The translations under genes and the position numbers were made by a program. This document shows, piece after piece, positions 46,241-54,784 of a DNA stretch of 64,000 bases. The notes under the pieces were generated by a model that saw only the letters and a program-made list of their open reading frames with translations, did not search any database and was not told where the DNA came from. Source of the DNA: Zhaonella formicivorans (GTDB taxonomy: Bacteria; Bacillota; DUOV01; Zhaonellaceae); contig NZ_CP085524.1 in assembly GCF_004353525.1 (NCBI RefSeq), forward strand, positions 1,522,142 through 1,586,141, written 5' to 3'. The first letter of the stretch is position 1. Every line of letters begins with the position of its first letter.

Positions 46241-46915
46241 CTATGGGCGGTACAAATTATTTTTCGCGATATATTGTTCAACTGATTCGGGTAAAAGGTA
46301 TTTAATAGTACGGCCTTGTGCCACCCGCTTGCGGATATCGGTAGAAGAAATAGCCAGGGCCGGTACCTCCATGAGATGAATCCTGCGGCGCAGGTTTTCC
46401 GGTAGTTTATCAAGAAAGCCATGCAATACATCCAAATTAGTGCCAGGCCTGGTGGCAGCAATAAACTGGCAGAGTTCCATGAGTCTCTCCACGTTTTTCC
46501 ATGTTAATATTTCTAAAATGGCATCGGCTCCGGTAATAAAGTAGATCTCAGTATCCGGCCCATATATTTTGTGGAACTCGGCAACCGTATCTATTGCATA
46601 GGAATATCCTGGCCGGTCCATTTCAACGGTGGACACCTCAAAATGGGGATTGGTGGCCACTGCCAAGATGGTCATCAAATAGCGATGCCTGGCTTCAGTA
46701 ACAGGGTACTCTTTTTTATGGGGTGGATTGCCGGAGGGCACAAAAAGCACCTGTTCCAGGCTGAAGCTATCGAGGGCGGCCTCCGCAGCTACCAAATGGC
46801 CGTAATGGATAGGATCAAAAGTCCCCCCCATAATGGCAAAACGACGGATTTTACGTTTACCGGGACCTTGCATTGACTTTTCCTCTACAAGTTTTTGCAG
46901 TTGTTCCTCAGTCAT
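46241..46915 (-). CDS. nadD: Nicotinate-mononucleotide adenylyltransferase
   Basis: Makes deamido-NAD from NaMN and ATP. Nucleotidyltransferase motif [25 protein letters not shown] and [14 protein letters not shown] are intact. The start at 46913-46915 follows GGGG with modest spacing; it leaves about 25 residues before the core, so a start at the downstream ATG (MQGPGKRK) is also possible. Next to proA. Confidence 0.93.
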   Translation of the reverse strand: MTEEQLQKLVEEKSMQGPGKRKIRRFAIMGGTFDPIHYGHLVAAEAALDSFSLEQVLFVPSGNPPHKKEYPVTEARHRYLMTILAVATNPHFEVSTVEMDRPGYSYAIDTVAEFHKIYGPDTEIYFITGADAILEILTWKNVERLMELCQFIAATRPGTNLDVLHGFLDKLPENLRRRIHLMEVPALAISSTDIRKRVAQGRTIKYLLPESVEQYIAKNNLYRP

Positions 46916-47029
46916 AAAAATACCCCGGTTAAGAAGATTTTCCCAAACAACAGCAGAAAACTGCAGTACCGCTTGACTGCTTTGAACCATATTTTAGCAA
47001 AAGAAGCTGCTCTTTGCAATTATCCGTCC

Positions 47030-48283
47030 TTATGTTCTAATCTGTCCGTCACCGTAAATGATGTACTTAAAAGTTGTCAGCTCAACAGGTCCCATAGGGC
47101 CGCGGGCGTGAAGCTTTTGGGTGCTGATGCCTATCTCCGCACCGAACCCGAACTGGTAGCCGTCAGTAAACCTGGTGGAAGCATTGACATAAACCGCCGC
47201 AGCGTCCACTTGCTGCACAAACTGTCTGGCCCGGGCATAATCTTTGGTGATAATTGCTTCCGAGTGTTTGGTGCCGTATTTGGCAATATGCTCAATTGCT
47301 TCTTCCATGCTGTCCACTATCCTGATTGCTAAAATCAAATCTAAAAATTCCGTGTACCAGTCGTCTTCCGTGGCTTCCAAAGCTTCAGCAATCAAAGCTT
47401 TTGTCCTGGGGCAGCCCCGCAGTTCTACCCCACGTTCCAGGAGTTCTTTAGCCAGTGCAGGTAAAAATTTGTCTGCCTCCTCCGCATGCACCAGCAAAGT
47501 TTCCATAGCATTACATACACCGGGACGCTGGGTTTTGGCGTTGATCACAATCTCTTTAGCCATTTCCAAATCCGCGCCCTGGTCAACATAGACATGACAA
47601 TTGCCCACCCCGGTTTCAATTACCGGAACAGTGGCGTTTTGGACCACATTTTGAATCAGACCGGCGCCGCCCCGGGGAATCAGAACATCCAGATACTGGT
47701 TCATTTTTAACATTACGTCCACAGCTTCCCTATCGGTAGTCTCCACCAGCTGCACGGCATTTTCCGGCAAGCCCACCGCAGCCACCGCTTCCCTTAGAAT
47801 GGACGCAATAGCTTTATTGGAACGGAAAGCCTCAGAGCCTCCCCGCAGAATGACCGCATTGCCGGTCTTTAAGCATAAACCTGCTGCGTCCACAGTAACA
47901 TTGGGCCTTGATTCATAAATTATGCCAATTACGCCTAAAGGCACCCGCATTTTGCCAATCTGCAGCCCGTTTGGCCGGGTCCACATGGAAACCACTTCAC
48001 CCACCGGGTCTGGCAAAGCGGCAATTGCCTCCAGCCCCTGGGCCATTTCAGCAATTCTTTTGCTGTTTAAAAGCAGCCGGTCTAACAGCGCCTTACTGAG
48101 GCCTTTTTTCTCTCCTTCTGCTAAATCCTGTTGGTTAGCGTCCACAATCAGTCTTTCCTTTTCCCGCAGGGCCTTAGCCATAGCTAACAGCGCCTCGTTC
48201 TTTTTACCTTCCGGAGCAGTGGCCAGCACTCTGGCCGCCTCTTTCGCCTTTTTTCCCTGCGCGTAGATAAGCTCCTTGATCAT
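47030..48283 (-). CDS. proA: Gamma-glutamyl phosphate reductase
   Basis: Second step of proline synthesis, NADPH reduction of glutamyl-5-phosphate. Aldehyde-dehydrogenase fold, 417 residues, catalytic Cys in RPGVCNAMETLL, signature region YVNASTRFTDGYQFGFGAEIGISTQ. ATG after GGGAGGGG. Downstream of proB, but a 287-base repeat-bearing gap separates them. Confidence 0.96.
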   Translation of the reverse strand: MIKELIYAQGKKAKEAARVLATAPEGKKNEALLAMAKALREKERLIVDANQQDLAEGEKKGLSKALLDRLLLNSKRIAEMAQGLEAIAALPDPVGEVVSMWTRPNGLQIGKMRVPLGVIGIIYESRPNVTVDAAGLCLKTGNAVILRGGSEAFRSNKAIASILREAVAAVGLPENAVQLVETTDREAVDVMLKMNQYLDVLIPRGGAGLIQNVVQNATVPVIETGVGNCHVYVDQGADLEMAKEIVINAKTQRPGVCNAMETLLVHAEEADKFLPALAKELLERGVELRGCPRTKALIAEALEATEDDWYTEFLDLILAIRIVDSMEEAIEHIAKYGTKHSEAIITKDYARARQFVQQVDAAAVYVNASTRFTDGYQFGFGAEIGISTQKLHARGPMGPVELTTFKYIIYGDGQIRT

Positions 48284-48299
48284 TTGTTCCCCTCCCTTT

Positions 48300-48548
48300 C
48301 CTAGTCACCATTCCCCAGTCCCCAGCACCGGCCTGCGGCGCCGAGTCCATAGAGCTTGGCGCCGGCTTGTGCCGAGTCATTAGTCGTTGATTTTCAGCTT
48401 TCAGCTGTCAGCCATCAGCTCTCAGCTATTATCCATTGGCTTCATAATTACTAATGACCAGTGGCTAATGATTTTATAAGTCCATAAAAGCCATACATGC
48501 AACTAAGGACTAAGGACGCGGTTGCAAGTGGATGCTGGCTACCGGTGA
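48300..48548. repeat. Heptamer-array composite element (type I)
   Basis: Boundary GCCGAGTC appears twice, then CATTAGT/CGTTGAT and AGC arrays, the shared spacer TTCATAATTACTAATGAC with ATACATGCAAC, and right array ACTAAGG, ACTAAGG ending ACGCGGTTGC. Nearly identical in plan to 29262-29435. Fills the proB-proA gap. Confidence 0.8.
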
Positions 48549-48570
48549 CTAACTTAGACGAGCGAATTAT

Positions 48571-49716
48571 TTATAACTTTATTGCCAGATTATCCCGGTG
48601 GATGACTTCATCGTAGTCCTTATGTCCCAGAATCCCCAGAATTTCCGAGGTATTTTTACCCTTGATCTTTTCAATTTCCCAGGATGCATAGTTAACAATG
48701 CCCCGGGCAAATTCCCCGCCCGAAGGTCCATGGATGCTGACTACGTTGCCCACCTCAAAATTGCCTTCCACTGCGGTAATACCGATAGGCAAAAGACTTT
48801 TGCCGTCATCTACCACCGCTTTCTGGGCTCCGGCATCTACGGTGATTTTCCCCTGAATGCCGGAGCCAAATGCAATCCAGCGCTTCTTGGTATGCAAGCG
48901 TGCCTCTCTGGGGACAAATAAAGTTCCTGTAAACTCTCCTGTAACTATCTGCTGTAAAATTCCCGGCTTAGCCCCATGGGCAATCACCATGGGAATTCCT
49001 GAGTTCATAGCAATTTTGGCTGCCTGTAATTTGGTGCCCATTCCCCCGGTACCAAGGCTTGTACCGGCTCCCCCGGCCAAAGCCTCAACCTCAGGCGTGA
49101 TTTCTTCGATAACCGGAATGAGACATGCTTCAGGGTTCGTCTTGGGATTTCCGTTATACAAACCTTCTATATCCGATAATAAGACAAGCAAATCGGCATC
49201 CACCAAACCTGCTACCAAAGCAGACAGGGTGTCATTATCTCCCAGCCGGATTTCTTCTACAGCGACCGTATCGTTTTCGTTGACAATGGGCAGTACCCCG
49301 TACTGCAATAGCGCCATCAAAGTATGCCGGGCGTTCAGGTATCTCTTGCGATCAGCCAGATCCTCCCTGGTTAAGAGTACCTGTCCTACCACCTGGCCGT
49401 ATTCTGCAAAAATCTTCTCGTACATATGCAGCAGCACACCTTGGCCCACTGCGGCAGCTGCCTGCTTTTCCGGCATGGTTTTAGGCTTGCATTTTAACCC
49501 CAGCTTGCCAACGCCGGCTCCCACTGCCCCGGAAGTCACTAAGATCACCTGTTTGCCTTGGTTGCGCAAATCGGCCAATTCCCGGACCAGCTTTTCCAAC
49601 TGCAATAGGTTTAACTTTCCCGTATTATGGGCCAAGGAACTGGTCCCTACTTTAACCACAATCCTTGCGGCATTTTTAAAAATCTCATGGTGCTGTACAC
49701 TATTCAATGCTCTCAC
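48571..49716 (-). CDS. proB: Glutamate 5-kinase
   Basis: First step of proline synthesis. Amino-acid-kinase domain with RIVVKVGTSSL, VTSGAVGAGVGKLG, FNENDT-like NENDTVAVEEIRLGDNDTLSA and GTGGMGTKLQAAK, followed by a C-terminal PUA domain (GKITVDAGAQKAVVDDGKSLLPIG). 381 residues. GTG start without a strong ribosome binding site, just after yhbY, so the exact start is uncertain. Confidence 0.95.
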   Translation of the reverse strand: MRALNSVQHHEIFKNAARIVVKVGTSSLAHNTGKLNLLQLEKLVRELADLRNQGKQVILVTSGAVGAGVGKLGLKCKPKTMPEKQAAAAVGQGVLLHMYEKIFAEYGQVVGQVLLTREDLADRKRYLNARHTLMALLQYGVLPIVNENDTVAVEEIRLGDNDTLSALVAGLVDADLLVLLSDIEGLYNGNPKTNPEACLIPVIEEITPEVEALAGGAGTSLGTGGMGTKLQAAKIAMNSGIPMVIAHGAKPGILQQIVTGEFTGTLFVPREARLHTKKRWIAFGSGIQGKITVDAGAQKAVVDDGKSLLPIGITAVEGNFEVGNVVSIHGPSGGEFARGIVNYASWEIEKIKGKNTSEILGILGHKDYDEVIHRDNLAIKL

Positions 49717-49722
49717 TCGCTT

Positions 49723-50013
49723 TTATGGCAACTCAATTCTTGGTTTTTCGCTGGACTCCCTGTAAAGGAGCATATTCCTGCCTATAACCTGTACCAACTC
49801 AGCTTTAGTCTCTTCAGCCAGGGCTTCTGCAACATCTTCCGGTTCCTCCAGGCAATTTTGCAGCACGCGGACTTTGATTAGCTCCCTGGCCTCCAGAGCT
49901 TCATCCACCTGCTTGACCACATTATCGTTAACGCCACCCTTGCCTACCTGGATAATAGGCTCAATTTCATTGCCCATGGCTCTTAAAAACCTTTTTTGTT
50001 TTCCTGTCAGCAT
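49723..50013 (-). CDS. yhbY: YhbY-family RNA-binding protein
   Basis: CRM-domain protein associated with the large ribosomal subunit precursor. MLTGKQKRFLRAMGNEIEPI, QVGKGGVNDNVVKQVDEALE and ELIKVRVLQN are typical. 96 residues from the ATG at 50011-50013. Its promoter and start codon lie in a segment duplicated 1.1 kb away. Confidence 0.93.
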   Translation of the reverse strand: MLTGKQKRFLRAMGNEIEPIIQVGKGGVNDNVVKQVDEALEARELIKVRVLQNCLEEPEDVAEALAEETKAELVQVIGRNMLLYRESSEKPRIELP

Positions 50014-50110
50014 CAAATCACCGGCCCCTACAAAGGCCAGTGTCACCTCCTCAAATTAACCGGATATTAGCATCTATTATAGCATACAATTGGTCCGTTC
50101 CATAATTTGG
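50008..50110. repeat. Direct repeat, copy 1 (yhbY promoter and start)
   Basis: 103 bp, matching 51108-51211 at roughly 85-90% by eye. It holds a TATAAT (50076-50081, minus strand), a GAGGAGGTGACAC ribosome-binding-like site and the yhbY start codon. With copy 2 it brackets 997 bp holding the HEPN/MNT genes. Confidence 0.9.
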
Positions 50111-50121
50111 ACTCCGGAAAT

Positions 50122-50418
50122 CTATTCTCGCCGGTAAATTTCCACACCCTGCTCCTCGATCCTTTGGCGAAAATTTTCCTCCAAAGGGCTGTTCATATCG
50201 ATGACATCAATTTTATATATTCCTGCCGCCCCATCCAGGTCAAGCCATAGCCCGGAAGGCAATCTCCCCTCACAGTAGATAGCAAGGTCGATATCAGAAT
50301 TGTATTTATAATCTCCCCGGGCACGGGAACCGAAAATGACCGCCCGGACTACCGCCGGATTTCTCGATAAAACATCCTTGATGGATTCTATTATTTGTTC
50401 TTTCAATCCAAACATCAT
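50122..50418 (-). CDS. MNT-type nucleotidyltransferase (antitoxin-like)
   Basis: 98-residue minimal nucleotidyltransferase. Motif GSRARGDYKYNSDIDLAI gives the GS (30-31) and two metal Asp residues (42 and 44); a third Asp is likely in YKIDVIDM (D71). Overlaps the end of the HEPN gene by 4 bases (ATGA), so the pair is co-translated. In HEPN/MNT modules this protein neutralises the HEPN partner, in studied cases by adenylylating it. Similar to HI0073. Confidence 0.9.
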   Translation of the reverse strand: MMFGLKEQIIESIKDVLSRNPAVVRAVIFGSRARGDYKYNSDIDLAIYCEGRLPSGLWLDLDGAAGIYKIDVIDMNSPLEENFRQRIEEQGVEIYRRE

Positions 50419-50816
50419 TTGCCAAGTTCTCCCTCAATAGTTTCCGCCAGCCGGATTAATTCAGCTAAATATCTATTTTTGACCCGACCAAAAATCTCCA
50501 ATGCCCTTTCCTGGTTATACGTGTGGCTGGAGAGATTCCTGTCATTAAGCATATCCAGCCAAATTTCTCCGTTTTCAAGCACCCCTTTAGAATAAGCCTC
50601 TTTAAATATATCCCTTGGGAAACGCACATCCTCTCCACCTTTATATTCAATTAAAACTTTCAATAGTTTCCAAGCCAGTTCATAAGTAAACTCAAACCTC
50701 TTAATTGCAGCATCGTGTACAAACTGGTCCGGCTCATTTACTGCCAAAGCTTCCTCAAGTCTTGCCAAAGCCTGCTTATAATTTCTCAACTTTTCTATTA
50801 CCTGCTCCATGGTCAT
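50415..50816 (-). CDS. HEPN-family protein, HI0074-like (toxin-like partner)
   Basis: 133 residues, all-helical, of the nucleotidyltransferase-substrate-binding HI0074 family. KRFEFTYELAWKLLKVLIE and DRNLSSHTYN are characteristic; R93 and H98 form the Rx4H motif of HEPN RNases, so it may be an RNase toxin. ATG 8 bases after GAGGAGG. Located upstream of its MNT partner, inside the directly repeated cassette. Confidence 0.88.
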   Translation of the reverse strand: MTMEQVIEKLRNYKQALARLEEALAVNEPDQFVHDAAIKRFEFTYELAWKLLKVLIEYKGGEDVRFPRDIFKEAYSKGVLENGEIWLDMLNDRNLSSHTYNQERALEIFGRVKNRYLAELIRLAETIEGELGK

Positions 50817-50869
50817 AATAATTACCTCCTCGTATAGACCACTACCACCTATTATCCCATGGTACCGGC

Positions 50870-51103
50870 TTACAAACCCCCACCAATGCTTACCATAGTT
50901 TCTCCGCCCATTCTATTAAGTCTAAAGTTTTGCCATTGGTTCAGATCATCAATCCCGATATCCAAAATAAAAGGAAACAATTCTTTCAATTTGTGTATGT
51001 TAGTATAACTGTGATACAGTTTATCACTAGTCTTAAATGCCGCCTCCAGCAGCAAGCAGGCGACATCCTTCTGCTTAATTTCCCGCTTAACCGCTTTATA
51101 CAC
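50870..51103 (-). CDS. Hypothetical protein in the HEPN/MNT cassette
   Basis: A 77-residue frame from a GTG at 51101-51103, immediately after copy 2 of the yhbY promoter repeat. KDVACLLLEAAFKTSDKLYH and IHKLKELFPFILDIG look helical and faintly HEPN-like, but no motif is conserved. It could be the truncated remnant of a larger gene fused to the duplicated promoter. Function unknown. Confidence 0.5.
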   Translation of the reverse strand: MYKAVKREIKQKDVACLLLEAAFKTSDKLYHSYTNIHKLKELFPFILDIGIDDLNQWQNFRLNRMGGETMVSIGGGL

Positions 51104-51107
51104 CCCT

Positions 51108-51211
51108 CAGCATCAAATCACCAGCCTGTAGAAAAGGCCGGTGTCACCTCCTCAAATTAGCCGGATATTAGCATCTATTATAGCATAAGATACGGCTGTT
51201 CCATAATTTGG
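51108..51211. repeat. Direct repeat, copy 2 (yhbY promoter relic)
   Basis: 104-bp partner of 50008-50110 in the same orientation. It keeps the TATAAT (51177-51182), the GAGGAGGTGACAC site and a relic of the yhbY start, which here opens only a five-codon frame before a stop. It could drive the cassette genes. Confidence 0.9.
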
Positions 51212-51243
51212 CGAGAGGAATTGTTAAAAATTAATTCCGCTTG

Positions 51244-51270
51244 TAAAGAAAAAGAAGTCCCGAAGGACTT
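51244..51270 (-). terminator. Rho-independent terminator
   Basis: Minus strand AAGTCC-TTCG-GGACTT, a UUCG tetraloop hairpin, then CTTTTTCTTT. It lies 30 bases past the decayed TRAP gene and probably belonged to it. Confidence 0.75.
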
Positions 51271-51300
51271 TATCAGATGCTCTTTCTGAACCAAAAGCTA

Positions 51301-51465
51301 TTAGGGATTCTTGAATACAGCATTAGGTATCCAAGTAGAAATTTGAGGAAAGAAAATTACTAATAATAATGCTGCGGTGTGATAATACCCAATAGATATT
51401 TCAGCTGTCGCTCCTAAAATAACCATAACTACACTAGGAGGAATAATTGGTCCTAAAACTTCACG
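51301..51465 (-). pseudogene. TRAP transporter large permease (DctM-like) remnant
   Basis: A 54-codon frame reads LGPIIPPSVVMVILGATAEI then SIGYYHTAALLLVIFFPQIS and TWIPNAVFKNP-stop. This resembles the C-terminal end of TRAP-type dicarboxylate permeases (PPxG-like loop, PQxSxWxPN ending). It lacks the other 350-400 residues, has an in-frame TAG directly upstream (51466-51468) and no start. More A/T-rich than its neighbours. Clearly a fossil of a larger gene. Confidence 0.7.
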
Positions 51466-51588
51466 CTAGCAGCTTTCCTTATCCAATTGGTCTGCCTGAC
51501 CTTGCAAGAAGCTCTTTTTTTGCATCAAGTTGTTAAGCTTTTTTTTTAAGTTTTTTTGTACTGGATGCATTTTATTATGAAACTACAT
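51466..51588. other. Intergenic, A/T-rich, no confident feature
   Basis: Part of the 528-base gap 51104-51631. On the minus strand an 18-codon frame (MQKKSFLQGQADQLDKES) precedes the TRAP remnant without homology that I recognise. A run of nine T and one of seven T are present. Nothing else seen. Confidence 0.4.
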
Positions 51589-51618
51589 TAAAAAGCAGCC
51601 CATTGGCACAGGCTGCTG
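51589..51618 (-). terminator. Rho-independent terminator after Cys-rich gene
   Basis: Minus strand AGCAGCC, 10-base loop, GGCTGCT, then TTTTA. 14 bases past the stop of the small Cys-rich protein. Confidence 0.75.
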
Positions 51619-51631
51619 TACTTAGCTCAAC

Positions 51632-51838
51632 TTACACTATTTTCTTTAAATCTCCCCGCTCTTGGCGGACTTTTCTGCGGCGCTTTTCGTAGTTGGGGTC
51701 GCCTTTTTTCCAACCGCTGTTGGTGCGGTCTTTTTCCACCACCATACTCTTCTCTGGAATTATAAATTCATTTCGCGCGGTACAGTAATACATAGTGCCG
51801 TTTTGCTGGCAGTTTCCGCAGTGAAAACATTGACTCAT
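51632..51838 (-). CDS. Small Cys-rich protein, unknown function
   Basis: 68 residues. N-terminal CFHCGNCQQNGTMYYC (C4, C7, C10, C19) could bind zinc; the C-terminus is very basic (YEKRRRKVRQERGDLKKIV), suggesting nucleic-acid or ribosome contact. Own terminator; sits upstream of the accessory patch and downstream of obgE by 42 bases. Family not recognised. Confidence 0.7.
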   Translation of the reverse strand: MSQCFHCGNCQQNGTMYYCTARNEFIIPEKSMVVEKDRTNSGWKKGDPNYEKRRRKVRQERGDLKKIV

Positions 51839-51880
51839 GGTGTCCCTTCATAAACCTCCCACAAATTTTAAGTTAAAAGT

Positions 51881-53146
51881 TTAATCCACGAAGTCAAATT
51901 CCAGATCTTTTATCCGCACCACATCACCGGCCTTGGCTCCTTTCTCCCGTAATGCATCTACTACACCCATTTTATTCATGATATTTTGAAAACGCCTTAA
52001 AGATTCCTCGTTTTCAAAATTTGTCATGGCAAAATGTTTTTCCAATTCCTTGCCTGAAAGGATAAAAACACCATCTTCCATATCAATCCTAAAGCGTTCC
52101 TTTGGTTCAGCCTTGACGACTCTTTCCGGCTCTAAAGAAATACAGGGTTCTGCTTCCCCAACTTCTTCCAGCAATTGCACAACCCGCCGCATGAGAGGTT
52201 CAATCCCTTGTCCGGTAACAGCCGAAATAGGGAATACCTCGTAGCCCTCCACTTTAGCCTGAAAATCCTTCAGATTTTCTTCCGCCCCGGAAAGGTCAAT
52301 CTTATTGGCTGCAATTACCTGGGGCCTTTTAGCCAAAGCCGGATTATACAGTTCCAGTTCTTTATTGATTGCTACAAAATCTGCATAGGGATCCCGCTCA
52401 AAGACATTACCTACGTCAACCACATGGATCAAAACCCGGGTCCTTTCAATATGCTTCAAAAAGTCATGGCCAAGACCTGCTCCGGCATGGGCTCCTTCAA
52501 TGAGACCGGGGATATCGGCCACCACAAAGCTATTGTCGTCAATTTTGACTACTCCTAAATTAGGCGTCAAAGTAGTGAAAGGATAATCGGCGATTTTGGG
52601 TTTGGCTGCAGATATTTGGGAAATTAGCGTCGACTTGCCCGCGTTTGGCAGCCCCACCAAGCCCACATCGGCCAGGAGTTTCAATTCCAATGTCAACCAA
52701 AGCTCTTCTCCCGGCTCCCCTTTTTCAGCCAGCCTGGGCGCCTTGTTCTGGTTGCTCAGAAAGCGGGCATTACCCCTGCCTCCCCGACCACCCCTAGCCA
52801 CTATAACCTGCTGGCCTGCTTCAACCAGATCGGCAATAATTTCACCGGTGTCATCATTTTTCACAATTGTTCCCACCGGGATATGCAAAACCAGGTCCTG
52901 GCCTCCCCGGCCATGCATATTTTTACCCTGGCCGTGTTCACCCCGCTCCGCTTTATAATGCCTGCGGTATTTAAAATCAACCAGCGTTCTAAGGCCCGGA
53001 TCCGCTGCCAAGACTACATCCCCGCCCCGGCCGCCGTCACCGCCGTTAGGGCCGCCTTCCGGAACATACTTTTCACGGCGGAATGAAACTGCTCCGTTTC
53101 CACCGTCTCCTGCTTTAACATAGATTTTTGCGCTGTCGTAAAACAT
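51881..53146 (-). CDS. obgE: GTPase ObgE/CgtA
   Basis: Essential GTPase for 50S assembly, stress response and sporulation entry. Gly-rich Obg fold ([20 protein letters not shown]), GTPase domain ([39 protein letters not shown]) and a C-terminal OCT domain ([20 protein letters not shown]). 421 residues. Follows spo0B, as in Bacillus. Confidence 0.97.
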   Translation of the reverse strand: MFYDSAKIYVKAGDGGNGAVSFRREKYVPEGGPNGGDGGRGGDVVLAADPGLRTLVDFKYRRHYKAERGEHGQGKNMHGRGGQDLVLHIPVGTIVKNDDTGEIIADLVEAGQQVIVARGGRGGRGNARFLSNQNKAPRLAEKGEPGEELWLTLELKLLADVGLVGLPNAGKSTLISQISAAKPKIADYPFTTLTPNLGVVKIDDNSFVVADIPGLIEGAHAGAGLGHDFLKHIERTRVLIHVVDVGNVFERDPYADFVAINKELELYNPALAKRPQVIAANKIDLSGAEENLKDFQAKVEGYEVFPISAVTGQGIEPLMRRVVQLLEEVGEAEPCISLEPERVVKAEPKERFRIDMEDGVFILSGKELEKHFAMTNFENEESLRRFQNIMNKMGVVDALREKGAKAGDVVRIKDLEFDFVD

Positions 53147-53257
53147 CTCATCACCTGGTAATTCAAATTATATAGCATGCCGCTCGTTTTGAACATCCTT
53201 TTCAGAGCAGGATCAATACGAAAAAGGCTTATAATTGTTGGGTAAATTTTGGTACTG

Positions 53258-53833
53258 CTAGAAGTTTAACCGTTTCTTGCAAAGGTTAGTCGGAATGAGG
53301 AGCTTTAGAGCAAACTTTTGTTCATTACTTGACCATGTAGCAGTAATTCCCCCAGCCAAACGGGCTAAGCAAGGCTCCAAACAACCCGGCCAGGGATTGT
53401 CTTGCAAAATCGGAAGGTTAAAGACAATTTCATAAGGACCGCTCCCATCAAAGCAAATCTCCCAGCCCTGAGCTTCTACAGGCAGGCTGTTTAACTTTAA
53501 GGAAATAACATCTTCGACAGCTTTAAACCACTCCAGCAATTCCTCATCCATACACTCCAGTGCGGCAAAGTCAGTCTCATTTTGCAAGGTCAGGGTTATT
53601 CCCCGTTCTTCCAGCTGCATTCGTTTTAAAAGCAGCCAAATTGTAAGCTTTGGCAACCCCAAGCGCATAATTGTCCCGTTTTCCTGAATTTCCTCTATGG
53701 CTTCCCGCGCATAGTCCAGGGCCAGTTCCGGTTTCTTAAGCTGGAGGTAGCCCAAAAGCACCTGCAAATGATTTAAATAGTCATGTTTGTATACCCTTAA
53801 AAGCTGCACAAAATCCTTAGCGGTACCAGTCAT
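53258..53833 (-). CDS. spo0B: Spo0B-like phosphotransferase
   Basis: Sporulation phosphorelay protein. 191 residues from the ATG at 53831-53833 (AAGGAG 7 bases upstream). The helical hairpin carries HDYLNHLQVLLGYLQL, with H17 as the likely phosphorylated residue, and a C-terminal degenerate kinase-like domain lacks ATP-binding motifs. In Bacillus it passes phosphate from Spo0F to Spo0A; many Clostridia lack the full relay. Position between rpmA and obgE supports the call. Confidence 0.85.
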   Translation of the reverse strand: MTGTAKDFVQLLRVYKHDYLNHLQVLLGYLQLKKPELALDYAREAIEEIQENGTIMRLGLPKLTIWLLLKRMQLEERGITLTLQNETDFAALECMDEELLEWFKAVEDVISLKLNSLPVEAQGWEICFDGSGPYEIVFNLPILQDNPWPGCLEPCLARLAGGITATWSSNEQKFALKLLIPTNLCKKRLNF

Positions 53834-53940
53834 GGAAACTCTCCTTACAAAATAACTTGCAAGTATCCTATTCGCCCTTTTATTTCTTTTTCCTCTTTGT
53901 AGACAGATATTCATGCTGCTGTCGCAACACCATCAGATAA

Positions 53941-54116
53941 ATGAAAATCGTAACCCATTGTATAGTAGCTGCTCCTTTTGACGAGCCGTAGAGCGCTCTG
54001 TGAAGAGTATTAATTGGGGACATTCCCCGAGCAAATATTAATCTTGCATAGGGGTGTGTCCCCTGACCTCTGTCCAACCGAGCAGCATGGACTGAGAAAA
54101 GCGCTGGAGCGGCAGC
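53941..54116. mobile_element. MITE-like element, family C1, degenerate copy with D module
   Basis: Begins ATCGTAACCCATTGT like the C1 ends, keeps GAGCGCTCTGTGAAGAG and GCAGCATGGACTGAG of the core, and lacks the other end. At 54009-54075 a 67-bp module, about 85% like 14007-14072 reversed, is inserted; it is bounded by GGGGACA/TGTCCCC. It occupies most of the 326-base gap between spo0B and rpmA. Confidence 0.65.
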
Positions 54117-54159
54117 AAGTAGACAAACAAAAATCCCCTGTGTAAAACAGGGGACGGGG

Positions 54160-54438
54160 CTACATAGCCAGTTCCGAATAAATGCTTACTTGCTTTTTAT
54201 CTTTACCCTTACGCTCGAATTTAACATAACCGTCAATCAAAGCGTACAAGGTATCATCTTTGCCAATTCCGACGTTAACTCCCGGATGGATTTTGGTGCC
54301 CCTTTGACGGACCAAAATGTTGCCGGCTTTAACCAACATGCCGTCATGTCTTTTTACGCCCAGTCTTTTGGCTTCACTGTCACGACCGTTACGGGAGCTA
54401 CCCACACCTTTTTTATGTGCAAAAAGCTGTAGATCCAT
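54160..54438 (-). CDS. rpmA: 50S ribosomal protein L27
   Basis: L27 near the peptidyl-transferase centre. Starts [20 protein letters not shown]: the LQLF/AHKKG junction is the extension cleaved by Prp in Firmicutes before L27 becomes functional. 92 residues from the ATG at 54436-54438, which overlaps the prp stop (TAATG). The frame extends six codons further, inside prp. Confidence 0.96.
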   Translation of the reverse strand: MDLQLFAHKKGVGSSRNGRDSEAKRLGVKRHDGMLVKAGNILVRQRGTKIHPGVNVGIGKDDTLYALIDGYVKFERKGKDKKQVSIYSELAM

Positions 54439-54782
54439 TACAAACACTCCGTCCACCTCCTCTTGTAGATTCGTATATACTTCCGGTAATTTTGCTCAGT
54501 TGCTTCCAAACCCAGTAACATTGTCTGCAAAATAACTTGTGCCAATTCCATTTCCTTTTCCGGGAGATTTACCGGCAAAAGACACCTTAACAGTCCCGCT
54601 TCCTTTTCCACCCGCGGTGCGGCAGTCAGGTACTTATATAGTCCCATGACTGCTGTCTGTGCCAGGATCGAAACCCCTGCACAGACAATATCGCTGCCAT
54701 GGGGCGCAAAGCCTGCATGGCCTTGCAAAGTAAACTCTCTAATTCGCCCGGAATCATCAAGGAATATTTCGACCTCAATCAT
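54438..54782 (-). CDS. prp: Ribosomal-processing cysteine protease Prp
   Basis: Removes the N-terminal extension of L27. 114 residues; catalytic His and Cys in [20 protein letters not shown] (H22, C34). Between rplU and rpmA with a one-base overlap to rpmA, the standard order. Confidence 0.94.
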   Translation of the reverse strand: MIEVEIFLDDSGRIREFTLQGHAGFAPHGSDIVCAGVSILAQTAVMGLYKYLTAAPRVEKEAGLLRCLLPVNLPEKEMELAQVILQTMLLGLEATEQNYRKYIRIYKRRWTECL

Positions 54783-54784
54783 TT

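Noticed and set aside
48857-49765. 302-codon open frame on the plus strand
   Set aside because: Antisense to proB, with Ser/Pro/Thr-rich low-complexity content typical of a shadow frame.
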